Below, piece after piece: positions 10,168-19,963 of a stretch of 20,240 nucleotides of DNA; position 1 is the stretch's first letter, and every line of letters begins with the position of its first letter. The DNA is from Flammula alnicola (lineage: Eukaryota; Basidiomycota; Agaricomycetes; Agaricales; Strophariaceae), in assembly GCA_015499995.1 (NCBI GenBank), contig JADNRV010000639.1, forward strand, positions 1-20,240, given 5' to 3'. The notes below the pieces were generated by a model. The model saw only the letters and a list, made by a program, of their open reading frames with translations, was not told the origin of the DNA and did not search any database. The position numbers were made by a program, and so were the translations under genes.

Positions 10168-13100
10168 CTATGCTTCAGATGTTATTGCTAGTGAAGACGG
10201 CGCTGTATCGGTCATTTGTGTCTCCTCCCAATCGGCAGAAACCACTTGCTGACTGTCCTCTTGTGTCTCTTGTGTCTCCTGTGTTTCTTGCGTCTCAAGA
10301 GAATTAACGTCGGCCATCGTTATATCATCAGCATCAGTCATTTGAGATTCCGTCTGAGTCTCCTGACCAGACTGAAGAGATTCGCTTTCGGCGAGAGGCT
10401 GCTTCGTCTTCGTCTTCGACGCTTTGTTGGCCTTTGGAAGCATTCCAAATAATGTCGCCTGCTTGGGACCTTCTTTCTTTTCCTTGATTTTCGGTGCAGA
10501 TGGACCTGCATATATTCCGTCAACGATGAATATACGAACAAGCGAAGAAGGGTATTGCCTCACGTTTTCTGGACACAGTTTCGGATTCAGCGGCGTCAAC
10601 CTTTTCAAAGAAGCTCTCGCTCTTGTGTATTGTCCTATTAGGTTCTGCTTTTCTAGCAAAAGGGTTCTTGTTGACGTCTTGATTTGTTTTACGGGCAAAA
10701 GGATTAGATTCTAGTACATCGACAGAGAGGGATTATTAGTTCCAATGAATCACAGTGCGGATGAAGTTGACATACTTTGTTTAGGAGGTGGCATCGAGAA
10801 ATCGGAACTTGGGAATGACTCCTCGATTTCAGGCCGCTTTCGCTTCGAATCAACTGAGGGAGGAGATTCAGTCAGAAAAGAGTCATCCCATTCTGAACGT
10901 TCTGGAGTTTGCGTCGAGGGTGCAAGGGAGCTGTAGCGGGTGTTTTCGATTATGGGTTTGGTTACACGAGCCATGCCCGGTCTTTCGATCACAGGAGGAG
11001 GTCTGGTATCGCCCAGAGGGTCGAAGCGAGAAGACGTTGATGTCGAAGGCTCCGCTAGCTGGCGGAGAGGAGGGTCCGGTTTCATCCAGCGTCTTCGTTT
11101 GTTTCGGGCAACGATGAGTCTATCTTCGTTCTCTTCCCGATCCGCCTTAATTATGCCAATCTTCTCCTTGAGGCAACTAAATGATAGAACTCTGCTATTT
11201 TCATGGCGGCATCGAAGGTGGCGGTATAATGTAGGAGCTTAGATAATTCGATAGCTCTGGGTATATTGTTGGCCTTGCATGCCGCTTGGATGAGCTGAAC
11301 CATTTCCTTGTCCATGGCCTTCTCGCGAGCCATAATCTCGTCAGTGGTAAGCTCTTCATCCAAAGAATCGAGCATGGTCTGCACGAGGAGAGATTCACGT
11401 TCAATGCTGTCGAGCAATAATCAGCAACGAGGCGGAAGGGCTCAGACGACAACCACGTACAACTCTTCTTGCGTCGATTCATGTCGGAAGGGTATCCGCA
11501 TAGCTAGCTCCTGCATTAAAGGCTTGGGGAATCCTGGGCATTCTTGCCTTCCCTTTGAGCAGATATCAGACACTACTCTTTGGTAGAAAACAAGAATACT
11601 CACTTTCAATATCACGCACATCAAAGTGCTTCCCGTGATACCGACTGGCCAGTAAGATTCGTCTTTTCCTTGCCTTCGTTCCAGAAGATTTGTATCCATG
11701 ACACGAGCCCAAGACGCGTGGTGCGGAATACGATATTTAGTCAAAACATGTACACAGCCTGTAGTGTCATACATCGCAGGTGCCTATTGGGATTGCTGCG
11801 TCAGTATGTACAAAAGGCCGATGGATAGGAGGCGAGACGTACGCCTTGGTCCGTAAGTCCGATCCACTTCAAGGTATGGCATTTGGGGACGGGCAACACG
11901 TCCCGCTGGCGTACGCTAAAGTCCTCAAAATTTATGATGCTGTAAGAGAAGTTCTGCGAACCTAGAATAAATTTAGCCAAGTGCAAAAGATCATTACTCT
12001 ATTACACACCATCAATCGTTGTTGATCCCGCGCGATACACAACGAAAACCCATTCCGCGCTTGCTACCATCGTTACAAAGTCGCCTCCGAGTGCCATGAT
12101 CCGACGTTCGCGACCCGTTCCAGATAAGAATGTGAGATCATTCTCATTTGTCGCAACCACAACATGCCCATATCCTTGCAGCTCCGTGTCTGAATTATTC
12201 GCGAATGAAGCGGTAGACCACCAGCAGCTATTCCGAGACATTTCATTCCTTTACGTGGCAATAGATAGGTCCAATCGTTCGTTTTCAAGGCGTTATAGGA
12301 TTTGAAGAAGACTTCGGCAGGGTGGTTGTTTTCAGGTTGGCAGGCAAATACAGCTCCTCTCTCGCCTATGTATTTGAGTTCTTTAAATCAGGACGTGTGC
12401 AACGATGCAAAGCAAAGCTTACCAAGGTAACCAAGGTCGTACTTGAAACCATCCTGGAAGTGATAGCCTTTTCGTAGAGATCGATCGAAAAATTCGACGT
12501 TAACGATGTTATGACCGTCTTGATCTGTAATTTCGATAACTCCAATCATGTTGAAGGCTGAAGGTAATATGTTAGCCAAACGATAATTAGTTTGATTGTC
12601 GGCAGCCGCACCTAAATAGCGTTTCTTATTCTCCATCGGTGTTGACCCAGGTTGAAAGGGAGGTTGAGCCTTGGTGATACTCACTACCGCAGGTTTATCG
12701 ATAAATTGAACCCCAGATGTAGTTGCACTTACCCATCTCCTTCACGAAACCATCCTTTGCACTTACTCCAGCGTCAGGTGCATTCAGTGCCCCGTCCATG
12801 TCGTCAACGATCCACCCATCATCCACGTCAGGCATATCCTCATCGAGATCCACATCTCCATCGTCGTTGATGTTATCAAGCGCGGACTCTTGCTGATCGT
12901 CTCCGAAGAGGTCCAAGCCAGTCTTACGTTTGACTGGTATCGTCGCAGGCCCGCTCGTAGCTCCAGTGACTTTGATAGGATCAGGATAATTTTCTGAGAT
13001 GGGCTTTGGCCACCGAGTAAAGAAGCCATCCGTATCGGTCCAGGCAATTAGATTTTCGCGAGGAGAAAATGCCAACTGCGTAATTGTTGCTCCTGGTGTT

Positions 13101-14319
13101 CCTAATTGACTACAAAGAACAGGTATTAATGAGACTTTACAATGTCAATTTCAAACAAAACTCTCACGTGGTTATTAGACGGCGATTTTGTGTTGACCAG
13201 ACATGGACTCGGGATTGAGATGCGGATGCAAGGTATACACCATTCGCAGATAATGCGAGAGCCGTTATAGAGCCTGACGCGTTTTTATCTGTATAAGTTG
13301 ACGTCTTTGTCCAGTCGGTACGAGAGATGGTGACAATTTCTAAATGAATACTTAATTACAGAACCATCGGATTCAAGTAAATTGGAACTGACCATGACCC
13401 TTCGTTGCCACGAAGAAGTACTCCCCTGATGTGTGCCATACCACCGAGCAATCATAGGAGAATTCGGGAGAGCTACATTGCTTGTCAGCCAATGGTTTGG
13501 ACGACGTGAATGGAAAACTCACTCTGTGTCAATTACTGCAGGAATTAGACCGTCAATTGTCTTTTCGATCACAGGTTCCTTTGGGGCCATATTCCATATG
13601 ACAATCTTGCCATCGCATGTGCATGTTGCCTTGGAACGATGTAAGTATAGCTCTTACCAATAATCATGAATACGACTGACCAAAAGAGAACCGGAGGGAT
13701 GCCACGTTGCGCTTCGTACACCAGACGTATAACCCTCCAGACGATTCACGTTCATGATGTCTTCCATATCGACAACTTTCACAAATAACTCGCTTGACGG
13801 CGAAAGAACGTCGTAAGCCTCGTTAGTCCGCTAGTGAAATATGAAACTCACTCAGAGGTCACCGCAACTCTCCTGCCCTTGGGGTCGATGGCTATACATC
13901 TAACTGGCACTCCCGCAGTCGAAGTCAATGGAGCATCAAATTGAGTGGAATCTCTTGAGTATCGCCGAACTTCCGTGTCTTCGCTGCTAGAGAGCCAGCA
14001 ATCGTCCTGCCAGGACACACATGATGAGATGGAGGTGATCAGAGAACGCTGATACGAATAGACGTACCGCTGCTGCCACACATGTTACAGCGCTCTCTGC
14101 TTCAACGGCTGTTGCGGGTTCTTGTTCTGCGCCTTCGTTGACCTTCCATATCCGCACAATACAATCCTGTCCACCAGTAAAGGCGCGCCTAGAGCACGAG
14201 AGGCTTCAGCTGCCAGCAAAACGACGAACCGATAGCAAGAAGACATACAATCCATCCTTAGAAAATGTTAGGCACGTATGTCCTTTACCGTGCGATGAAC
14301 TTGTAATAAGTTTCGACAT
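10168..14319 (-). CDS. CTF4: Ctf4/Mcl1 (And-1/WDHD1) replisome hub (two one-base frame breaks)
   Basis: Links the CMG helicase to polymerase alpha and cohesion factors as a trimeric hub (family knowledge). Seventeen exons, starting 14319, 14188, 14006, 13792, 13629, 13472, 13339, 13109, 12683, 12557, 12365, 11961, 11783, 11552, 11406, 10710 and 10505, with introns of 48-65 bp, give about 1088 residues. Seen: N-terminal WD40 propeller ([33 protein letters not shown]), acidic linker ([15 protein letters not shown]), second Ctf4-type propeller ([47 protein letters not shown]), helical region ([17 protein letters not shown]), and a disordered tail with two NPFARK motifs, KVDAAESET, a PIP-like QATLFGML and a TQ-rich end. 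Start ATG 14319 begins [17 protein letters not shown]. The frame is lost by one base near 12205-12220 (after GIAAGGLP) and near 11172-11177 (after FYHLV); adding both bases makes the CDS length divisible by three. Confidence 0.93.
10213..10362 (-). repeat. Ctf4 C-terminal S/TQ cluster with QET repeats
   Basis: Eight SQ or TQ dipeptides fall within 48 residues near the C-terminus of Ctf4, four of them in a perfect TQE tandem encoded by a 9- to 12-bp repeating sequence at about 10255-10297. Such S/TQ cluster domains are known targets of the ATM/ATR-type checkpoint kinases. That this one is phosphorylated is inferred. Confidence 0.7.
10438..10461 (-). other. PIP-like motif in Ctf4 tail
   Basis: QATLFGML follows a run of lysines (KEKKEGPK). 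It resembles the PCNA-interacting box (Q-x-x-hydrophobic-x-x-aromatic-aromatic) but lacks the two aromatic residues at the end, so binding to PCNA is doubtful. It may instead be a Ctf4-specific interaction motif. Confidence 0.4.
10649..10705 (-). repeat. Tandem NPFARK motif in Ctf4
   Basis: The six residues NPFARK occur twice, at 10688-10705 and 10649-10666, 39 bases apart, at the start of exon 16. The underlying DNA has diverged at several third positions, so the duplication is not recent or is held by selection on protein. Confidence 0.75.
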
Positions 14320-15133
14320 CGTGTTGGTAAAGTGAAAGAATAGGACAGTCGAGGTCAGGTCATATGAATTCGAAAAACGCGTCAGGACGCGACGGGTCAC
14401 GCCTGGTCACGCGTTCGTGACACATCCGAAACTCACTCCCACGAACAACGAGTCGAGGCCCTTCTGTCACTTCCACACCATCCACACACGCCTTCCAGTT
14501 CCTTATGCCCTATCAATGATACTATCAAAGTACTTTTCTTCTCATAAAATGCTCTCTTGAAGTTATTGTGATAATTTTCAGGCCAAAAATAATGGAAAAC
14601 CCCGGCGAAGACCAAGGAGGCACGGAAGACTCCAACTTGTATCTCGGCTGCAAATTTATCTTTTCTTTGGTTACTTAGTGTGTGGCCAGACTTTTCTTCG
14701 AAACTTAAATCAGATCAACATCAAATTCCACGGCGTCGATCTTTGCGCGAACTGCTGAATCTTTTTTATTTATTTATGTCCTCGACACGTCGGAGTCCGA
14801 GTCGCTTCGAGCCGCAAAGTTCAGAGGGCAGGCAAATGGACGAGACCAACGTTTATTTTAACTCGTTCCTGATGGTCGTTGAACGTTGAGTGCTGACTTT
14901 GCATACTCGTTTCTAGCATAACACGCATAACACACATGGGTTGTGATGTGGGTTATACATACTGGCGGAATTAAATCCTATCTTTGGCCTCAGCGCTCGC
15001 AGTCAACACAGCTCCTGATGCATGAGGCGGAGCTAATTTTGTAGATGTCATTCGACATGTAAACCAATCATAAAAGACAGGAGACGAGATTCGAGGAGCA
15101 GTTTTCCTTTCGTTTCTTTCTGGCCGGGACGAC
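14320..15133. other. intergenic: divergent region of CTF4 and four-TM gene
   Basis: Holds the paired ACGCGT boxes close to CTF4. The remaining 700 bp contain short open frames on both strands without recognisable content and no RNA gene that I can see. Confidence 0.55.
14377..14414. promoter_or_regulatory. Two MluI cell-cycle boxes upstream of CTF4
   Basis: ACGCGT occurs at 14377-14382 and 14409-14414, about 58 and 90 bp upstream of the CTF4 ATG. Between and around them GGTCACGC is repeated (14395-14402 and 14405-14412). As at CDC6, this pairing matches MBF-type G1/S control; Mcl1/Ctf4 is a known cell-cycle-regulated gene in yeasts. Function is inferred. Confidence 0.55.
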
Positions 15134-15696
15134 ATGGGCTCGTTCCCGCAGCAATTCTTCTCCCTCATTGTCACATCCCTATCCATATCGACGGTGGGGA
15201 TGGTCTTTGGCGGTTTATCATTAACTCTTTCTCCTATTATATGGCTCATACCAGCGGTGATCATCATCACCTTCTCTTTCCACACCTATATCCTCCTACT
15301 TGGCAGTTCGGAGACATACAGCAGCCCTCGCATCTACTCCCCAATTCCCATCGGATGCGCATACGTTCTTGCCTTTCTCTGGTCAGCAGCTCTCGCTGCG
15401 TCAGTGACTCTCACCTGCCTACTCTTATCCGGTATAATACGAAGCACGGATGATAAAGTCAAAATATGGATGCCCATTCTCTCGGGGTTTCCCTGCTCCA
15501 AGCGATGCTTTTCTGCTTCATCGCCATCCAGTCTCATCGGGAGATGAAAAAAATTCGATACAGGAACAAATGGAGGTGGCGAGTGGATATAACAGGAGGG
15601 AGTCCTTCTCAATGGAGGTCAGTCAAATCTCAACATTGCTTTTCTGCTTAAACTGAGACTGAGGAATCCAATAGCATTGCAAAATATTCCCTCTGA
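15134..15696 (+). CDS. Small four-TM membrane protein, unknown function (one-base frame break)
   Basis: I recognise no family. ATG 15134 opens MGSFPQQFFSLIVTSL. Hydrophobic segments: about residues 5-32, 36-57, 76-103 and 115-136, the last ending in a basic tail (SHREMKKIRYRNKWRWRVD). The fourth segment is in a different frame from the first three. The switch lies at GGGG 15484-15487, where one added G joins KIWMPILSG to VSLLQAMLFCF. A 57-bp intron (15618-15674, GTCAGT...AATAG) then leads to a short last exon ending SIAKYSL and TGA at 15694-15696. With the added base the protein has 168 residues. Alternatively a 71-bp intron 15432-15502 restores frame but removes the loop and fuses two helices, which I consider less likely. 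Four close-packed helices and a short basic tail recall MARVEL-like basidiomycete proteins, without proof. Confidence 0.6.
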
Positions 15697-15994
15697 AGAT
15701 ATGCTCGCCTAAATCCCGACCTTGATGCACAGCATGGACATGACGCTTCTTAACGCTCTCTTTCGTTGCTTCCAACATATATACCAACTTTCGTTTCAAT
15801 TTACAACTTTCGACACCTTCATTTGTACTACTCTGCATTTTTTCCCTTTATTTATTCGATTGACGCCATGCACTCCGACTTATTTGATTGTGATAATCAC
15901 TTTCAGGGGACTCGCATTCAGAATTTGAGTCGTATAGTTATGGTAGTACAGGTCTAAAGCAAATGAATTATCGTACAATGCAAACACCTAATAC
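15697..15994. other. convergent 3' flanks
   Basis: About 300 bp between the ends of the four-TM gene and YSH1. The sequence is AT-rich, with T-rich tracts, and holds no gene I can support. Confidence 0.6.
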
Positions 15995-18918
15995 CTATGC
16001 ATGGATCTCCAAGTCATCCACAGCCTCTTCGATGTCCTCCGTAGCTGGTAGTAGCACATCAGCCTTTTCCTTGGAAAGACCTACGTCTTCAGCGACAACG
16101 GGCGCGCCTGAGACGAACGACTCAGACAACGAGCTGACAGTAGTCAGCGCCATATCAAGTACAGCCTCAACACGTTTCTTCAGCGCGTCGTTCGCACTGT
16201 TGACAGTCTGCAAGGAAATCAGAAACAACCCATTAATCATCGCAACAAATGAACAGAGGCAAAGATAACGCAAATCAGAAGTGGGAGCACTTACAAGATT
16301 GACCAGGCTAATTTGAGCTTCGGCATCATCAAGGCGTACTAACAAAGATGCATCGCGGGCATCCTCTCCCAGTTCTGGTTCTTCTTCTGAGACTTCGGGC
16401 ATATGAAACTCCACTTCGCCAAAGTGAGCCTCGAGGAACATCGCTAAGCGTGAAATCCTCATGCGTTCAGAGGATTCATCTTCCGGGTCTGCATGCGGAT
16501 GGGTATGGGTATGTGAGTGTGAGCCAGTGGTCACTGTATGTCATTATTGTCAGCGTGTAATTGGGGTACTGACAAGAATAGAACCTACATTTCACAGAAG
16601 CAGGACTCTTGTCAATACCAGTGATCAGTGCTAAAGTTGAGTCGGCAATCATGTCATTGCTGGAGCTAGACTCCCATTCCAACGTCAATTCGTGTTCTCC
16701 TGTGTGCTTGACATCTACAACGCCCATGACCTTTGGGGGGAAAATGAGATACGCTATCTTGGAAGTGGAGGGAGGTTCGAAATGCTCACTCGCATTGCTG
16801 GAACACCATCCTTGTCTAAACCTTCTTCAACACTGCCATACATGCCTTCGAGATGCCATTTCACTAGATTCCAGCCGACGCCCAGCACAATTTTCTGCCG
16901 CTGTGTGACAGTACAAGTTGTCAAGCCTGCAAAGTCGCGCAAGTCACGTGGGTCGAGGAGGGTGTAAGAATAATCCTTAGCCACCAACAAGCCAGACAGA
17001 ACATCATTCGTCTTCGGCGGCTTGTCCGCGAGAGTACCGATAGCCTGAATATATATATATAAATCACACGTCTCGGTTTTGTGGTACTCCGACATACCTT
17101 TGCAACCCGTTCACCGCGGAAGGACAGATTTAACGTCTCAAATTCCTCGGTGTGTGAATCTTGACGTCCTCATCCCGTTCTTTATAACGTGCAGTCATTG
17201 CCGAACGCAACCTTAACATTGCCGCCTGTTCGCCATGGACCAATATCTGATAAAAGAAGATCAGCGTCGCATAGTCGAAGTTGGAGGTAAAGAGTGACTT
17301 ACGACGTGCTGAGCCTTGACTGCTTCAATGAATTCGGCATTTTGTGAGTAGTCGACATGCGCGCTGAAAGAAATGTCGTCGACAGATATTTTTCTTGGAA
17401 TTGTGATGCCTTTCAGTGTAACAAAATCTTCGGGCTCAGTCATGATATCCTAAAGTTCAGGAGAGTTTGAGCTTTTGATGCTGAGGGGACCATTCAAAAG
17501 AGAGAAAACGAATGGCCATTGCATCATAGTATATACATGAAATCTTGAATGTGACGATCCTCCATTAATACAATTACAGTTAGGACTCACCCTGGCTGGA
17601 GTTCCTTCAATCGAATACCCAGTGATGATGACGCCATTCCTTGAATCGGGTGCCCATAGCTCAAACAGTTCTCGACTGGGTCCAACTTGCATGAATCCGG
17701 GCTAGCAAGAACGACACATGGCGGCCCTTCCGCTATTTTTTTCTCCCACCCTCGCGTTTGTGGTACATTAGAGATATGTCTTAACAAAAGGCATGGATTA
17801 ATTATAACAACACATCGACCCAAGTAGCGAAAAAACTTACTTGAAAACGAATGGATTATCTCTTTTGGCAAATCTTGAGCGGATATTGTTATTCATAGTG
17901 TGGATGTAAGTCTGATAGACAGCCATGCATTTCCTAGCCAGAGCGGAGGCGTAGTAGATTGGAACATTGTGCAGATCAGGGTGTTTCTTCCAGTATTCGT
18001 CCAAGATGAGTAGTAATTCCTGGGCTCGTCCAAGAGCGAATGCAGGAAGAAGAACATGTCCATTACGTCGGATGATTGAATGCACAAGATTCGTGAAGCG
18101 TAGTTCCTTTTCTTCGCGCCCTTCCAAAGTATGAACGCCGAAGGTGCTCTCTACAATTAGCACATCCGGTCGGATAGGCGGAAGCTCCGCTTTGACTAGA
18201 TGTCGATCTTCTTCTCGAGAGTAATCGCCGGTATAAAGAATTTTCAGCCCATAAATGTCAATGAGAAACATACAAGCGCCTAGAACATGCCCTGCATGGT
18301 ATGGCGTGAAGGAGACTCCAGGACAAACCGTTATCAGTTGATGAGCGGAAACTGGGATGATGGATGCAAGAGACATTGTCATATCCAAGGGAGAAAATAG
18401 AGCATCCGAAGTGGAGGACCTGGTAAAAAAAAAAGGATTGGAAATACAGGCCATCGAAGGGAGACGTTTCATGCGTACCCCATCCGAACATAGTCCTGCA
18501 TCATGAACTTGTGCAACGCCTTCGTTGGGTGCGTCATGTACACCTTTCCTTTCCCATCCCTAAAGTTCGTCTAGGAATCCATTAGACCAAGCATTATTTT
18601 CAGAAAATATGGCAGCAACCTTTTCAGTGATATAGGTCAAGGCCGCTGCATGATCCAAGTGAAAGCTGTTTCGTGCGGCCTTAGCTCAATCATGCACATT
18701 TCCAACAAATGTTTTGCTCACTGTGTAACAAGGAGTGCATCAACCGTACTCCAGTCTAGTTCGTCAATAAATGGAAGAGAGGCCATTCCGCTATATGCAG
18801 GATGAACTCCTGCATCGCAAACAATTGTTTTTCCGCGATACTGAAGCACACAGCATGAACGGCCAACCTCCTGGCCAGCTCCAAGCATAGTTACACTCAG
18901 AGTCGGTGTATCGGCCAT
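15995..18918 (-). CDS. YSH1: Ysh1/CPSF73 mRNA 3'-end processing endonuclease (two one-base frame breaks)
   Basis: Cuts pre-mRNA before polyadenylation as the nuclease of CPF/CPSF (family knowledge). Eleven exons: 18918-18722, 18665-18620, 18570-18479, 18419-17841, 17779-17591, 17449-17303, 17246-17098, 17044-16790, 16730-16589, 16533-16295, 16207-15995. Introns are 49-87 bp apart from one of 141 bp. Repaired length is 749 residues. The zinc site is complete: D35, H66-F-H68-L-D70-H71 (split by intron 1), H156 (AGHVLGA) and D177 (YTGDYS). The beta-CASP region has E202 (VESTFG), [12 protein letters not shown] and [12 protein letters not shown]. The C-terminal CPSF73 domain follows, with a His-rich loop (605-613). 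The frame is lost by one base at 17697-17702 (between ASP and MQVGPSRE) and again near 17137-17142 (between HTPRNL and [11 protein letters not shown]). ATG 18918 (MADTPTLSV) is the only ATG in the frame there. Converges with the four-TM gene. Confidence 0.95.
16493..16519 (-). other. His-rich loop in Ysh1
   Basis: Alternating His residues at 605, 607, 609, 611 and 613 ([10 protein letters not shown]) lie at the start of exon 10, just before an acidic segment and the C-terminal domain. This is a linker rather than part of the catalytic site; metal binding is possible but not shown. Confidence 0.6.
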
Positions 18919-19097
18919 TTTAATGGGCTCTGATGAGCTTGCGTCGGAGCTTGTGTCGTGGTGGTCGTTGGCAAGTTCCAAGCAAGTTCGAAGGAGCAAC
19001 AAAGGATGTCCTCTGTACCCAAGATATTACGTAATTTCTTGTCTCCCAGAAAACTCGGGGTCGCTGCCTCGGTGTTCCTTCTTCGATTATCCTTTGG
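18919..19097. promoter_or_regulatory. Divergent promoter region, YSH1 / basic protein
   Basis: About 180 bp separate the YSH1 ATG (minus strand) from the ATG of the 140-residue protein (plus strand), so both probably use one shared region. I see no TATA box and no known motif. Confidence 0.5.
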
Positions 19098-19700
19098 ATG
19101 GCTCAGTCAAAACGCCAAAAATCCACCGGCAATAGCGGAAAAAAACCAGGTTCAGCAAAGCAAGCCCTGAAGAAAAAATACCTTTCCTCCAATAAATCAC
19201 GAAATGATGATTTGCGCGAAAAGTTAGATCGCGACGCAGCATCCCTCCTCACCGTAAGTGTACAAGTCGCCTTCATTCAGATAGTCCAATGTATCTGACT
19301 CGGGCTATTTTTTAGATTCATGCCATTACGGAGCCTCAACTTCTACCCAAATTACCCACATCGCCAGACGTCGATATATCCCATTCGTTGACAGACGTTA
19401 CCTCGATCCTCCGCAACTTGTGATGTTGCCACCATGTTCTTTTTATCGGTATAAGCGGCATCCTACTACCTCAAGAGTGGACTTGCCATGGCAAGGAACG
19501 GGACAGAGCTTTAGGACGTGGAGCACCTCCGTGAGTTTTGGCAAATTTGTTCTAAGTATTTAACAATATTTTAACCACCGTTTGGCTATTAGATACAGAG
19601 GCCTTCGAGGCAGGCTTTAGATGCAATTCACGCCAAGTTGACGTTGGACGAGCTTTCCCAACCTCCAAAGCCGCGCAGGTCCGGTATATCGGAAAGCTAG
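19098..19700 (+). CDS. Basic 140-residue protein, unknown function
   Basis: Not recognised. Four exons (19098-19253, 19316-19419, 19476-19530, 19593-19700) join in frame over introns of 62, 56 and 62 bp. All have GT-AG ends, and each junction phase matches. ATG 19098 lies in a fair context (TTTGGATGG). The N-terminal ~45 residues are strongly basic (MAQSKRQKSTGNSGKK, QALKKKYLSSNKSR), followed by a helical-looking charged stretch (DDLREKLDRDAASLL), a Pro/Leu segment (EPQLLPKLPTSP), a short motif VDLPWQGTGQSFRTW and a second helix (RQALDAIHAKLTLDEL) before a basic end. No membrane segment or signal peptide is present. The composition fits a small nucleolar or ribosome-assembly protein (Slx9-like size), but I see no diagnostic motif. 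The splice of exon 2 to exon 3 is the weakest point: without it translation stops at a TGA at 19421. Confidence 0.62.
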
Positions 19701-19963
19701 GACGCCGCATACGTAGGTCATAATAGAGCATCATATTTCTGGTATTTACTACATAAAAAAATCGTAAAAGGAGGGTTCCAACTCGATGCAAAATACAACA
19801 ATGTAGAACATATCCACAACTAGCTAACGAAGACGAGAACGATGGTGAAAAAACGTAATCTACAGCCTACTTCTACTAACCCAAATCAGTCCAGAGGGTA
19901 AAAAGGTAAGAGAAATGCCTTGCAAGCGAAGGGGTAATCGGAACAAAGGAAACATCAAATTCT
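19701..19963. other. convergent 3' flanks
   Basis: AT-rich spacer between two converging genes; nothing else seen. Confidence 0.55.

Noticed and set aside
12190..12254. Possible 65-bp intron in CTF4 restoring frame
   Set aside because: It would delete the conserved KCLGIAAGG strand of the second propeller.
15432..15502. Possible 71-bp intron that would restore frame in the four-TM gene
   Set aside because: It would remove the loop and fuse two helices into one over-long hydrophobic stretch. A single added G gives a normal fourth helix. Kept only as an alternative.
19319..19530. Alternative long frame (RRRYIPFVDRRYLDPPQL) through exons 2-3 of the basic protein
   Set aside because: It is the Arg-rich +1 shadow of exon 2 and cannot be joined in phase to exon 1, whereas the chosen splicing keeps all four exons in frame.
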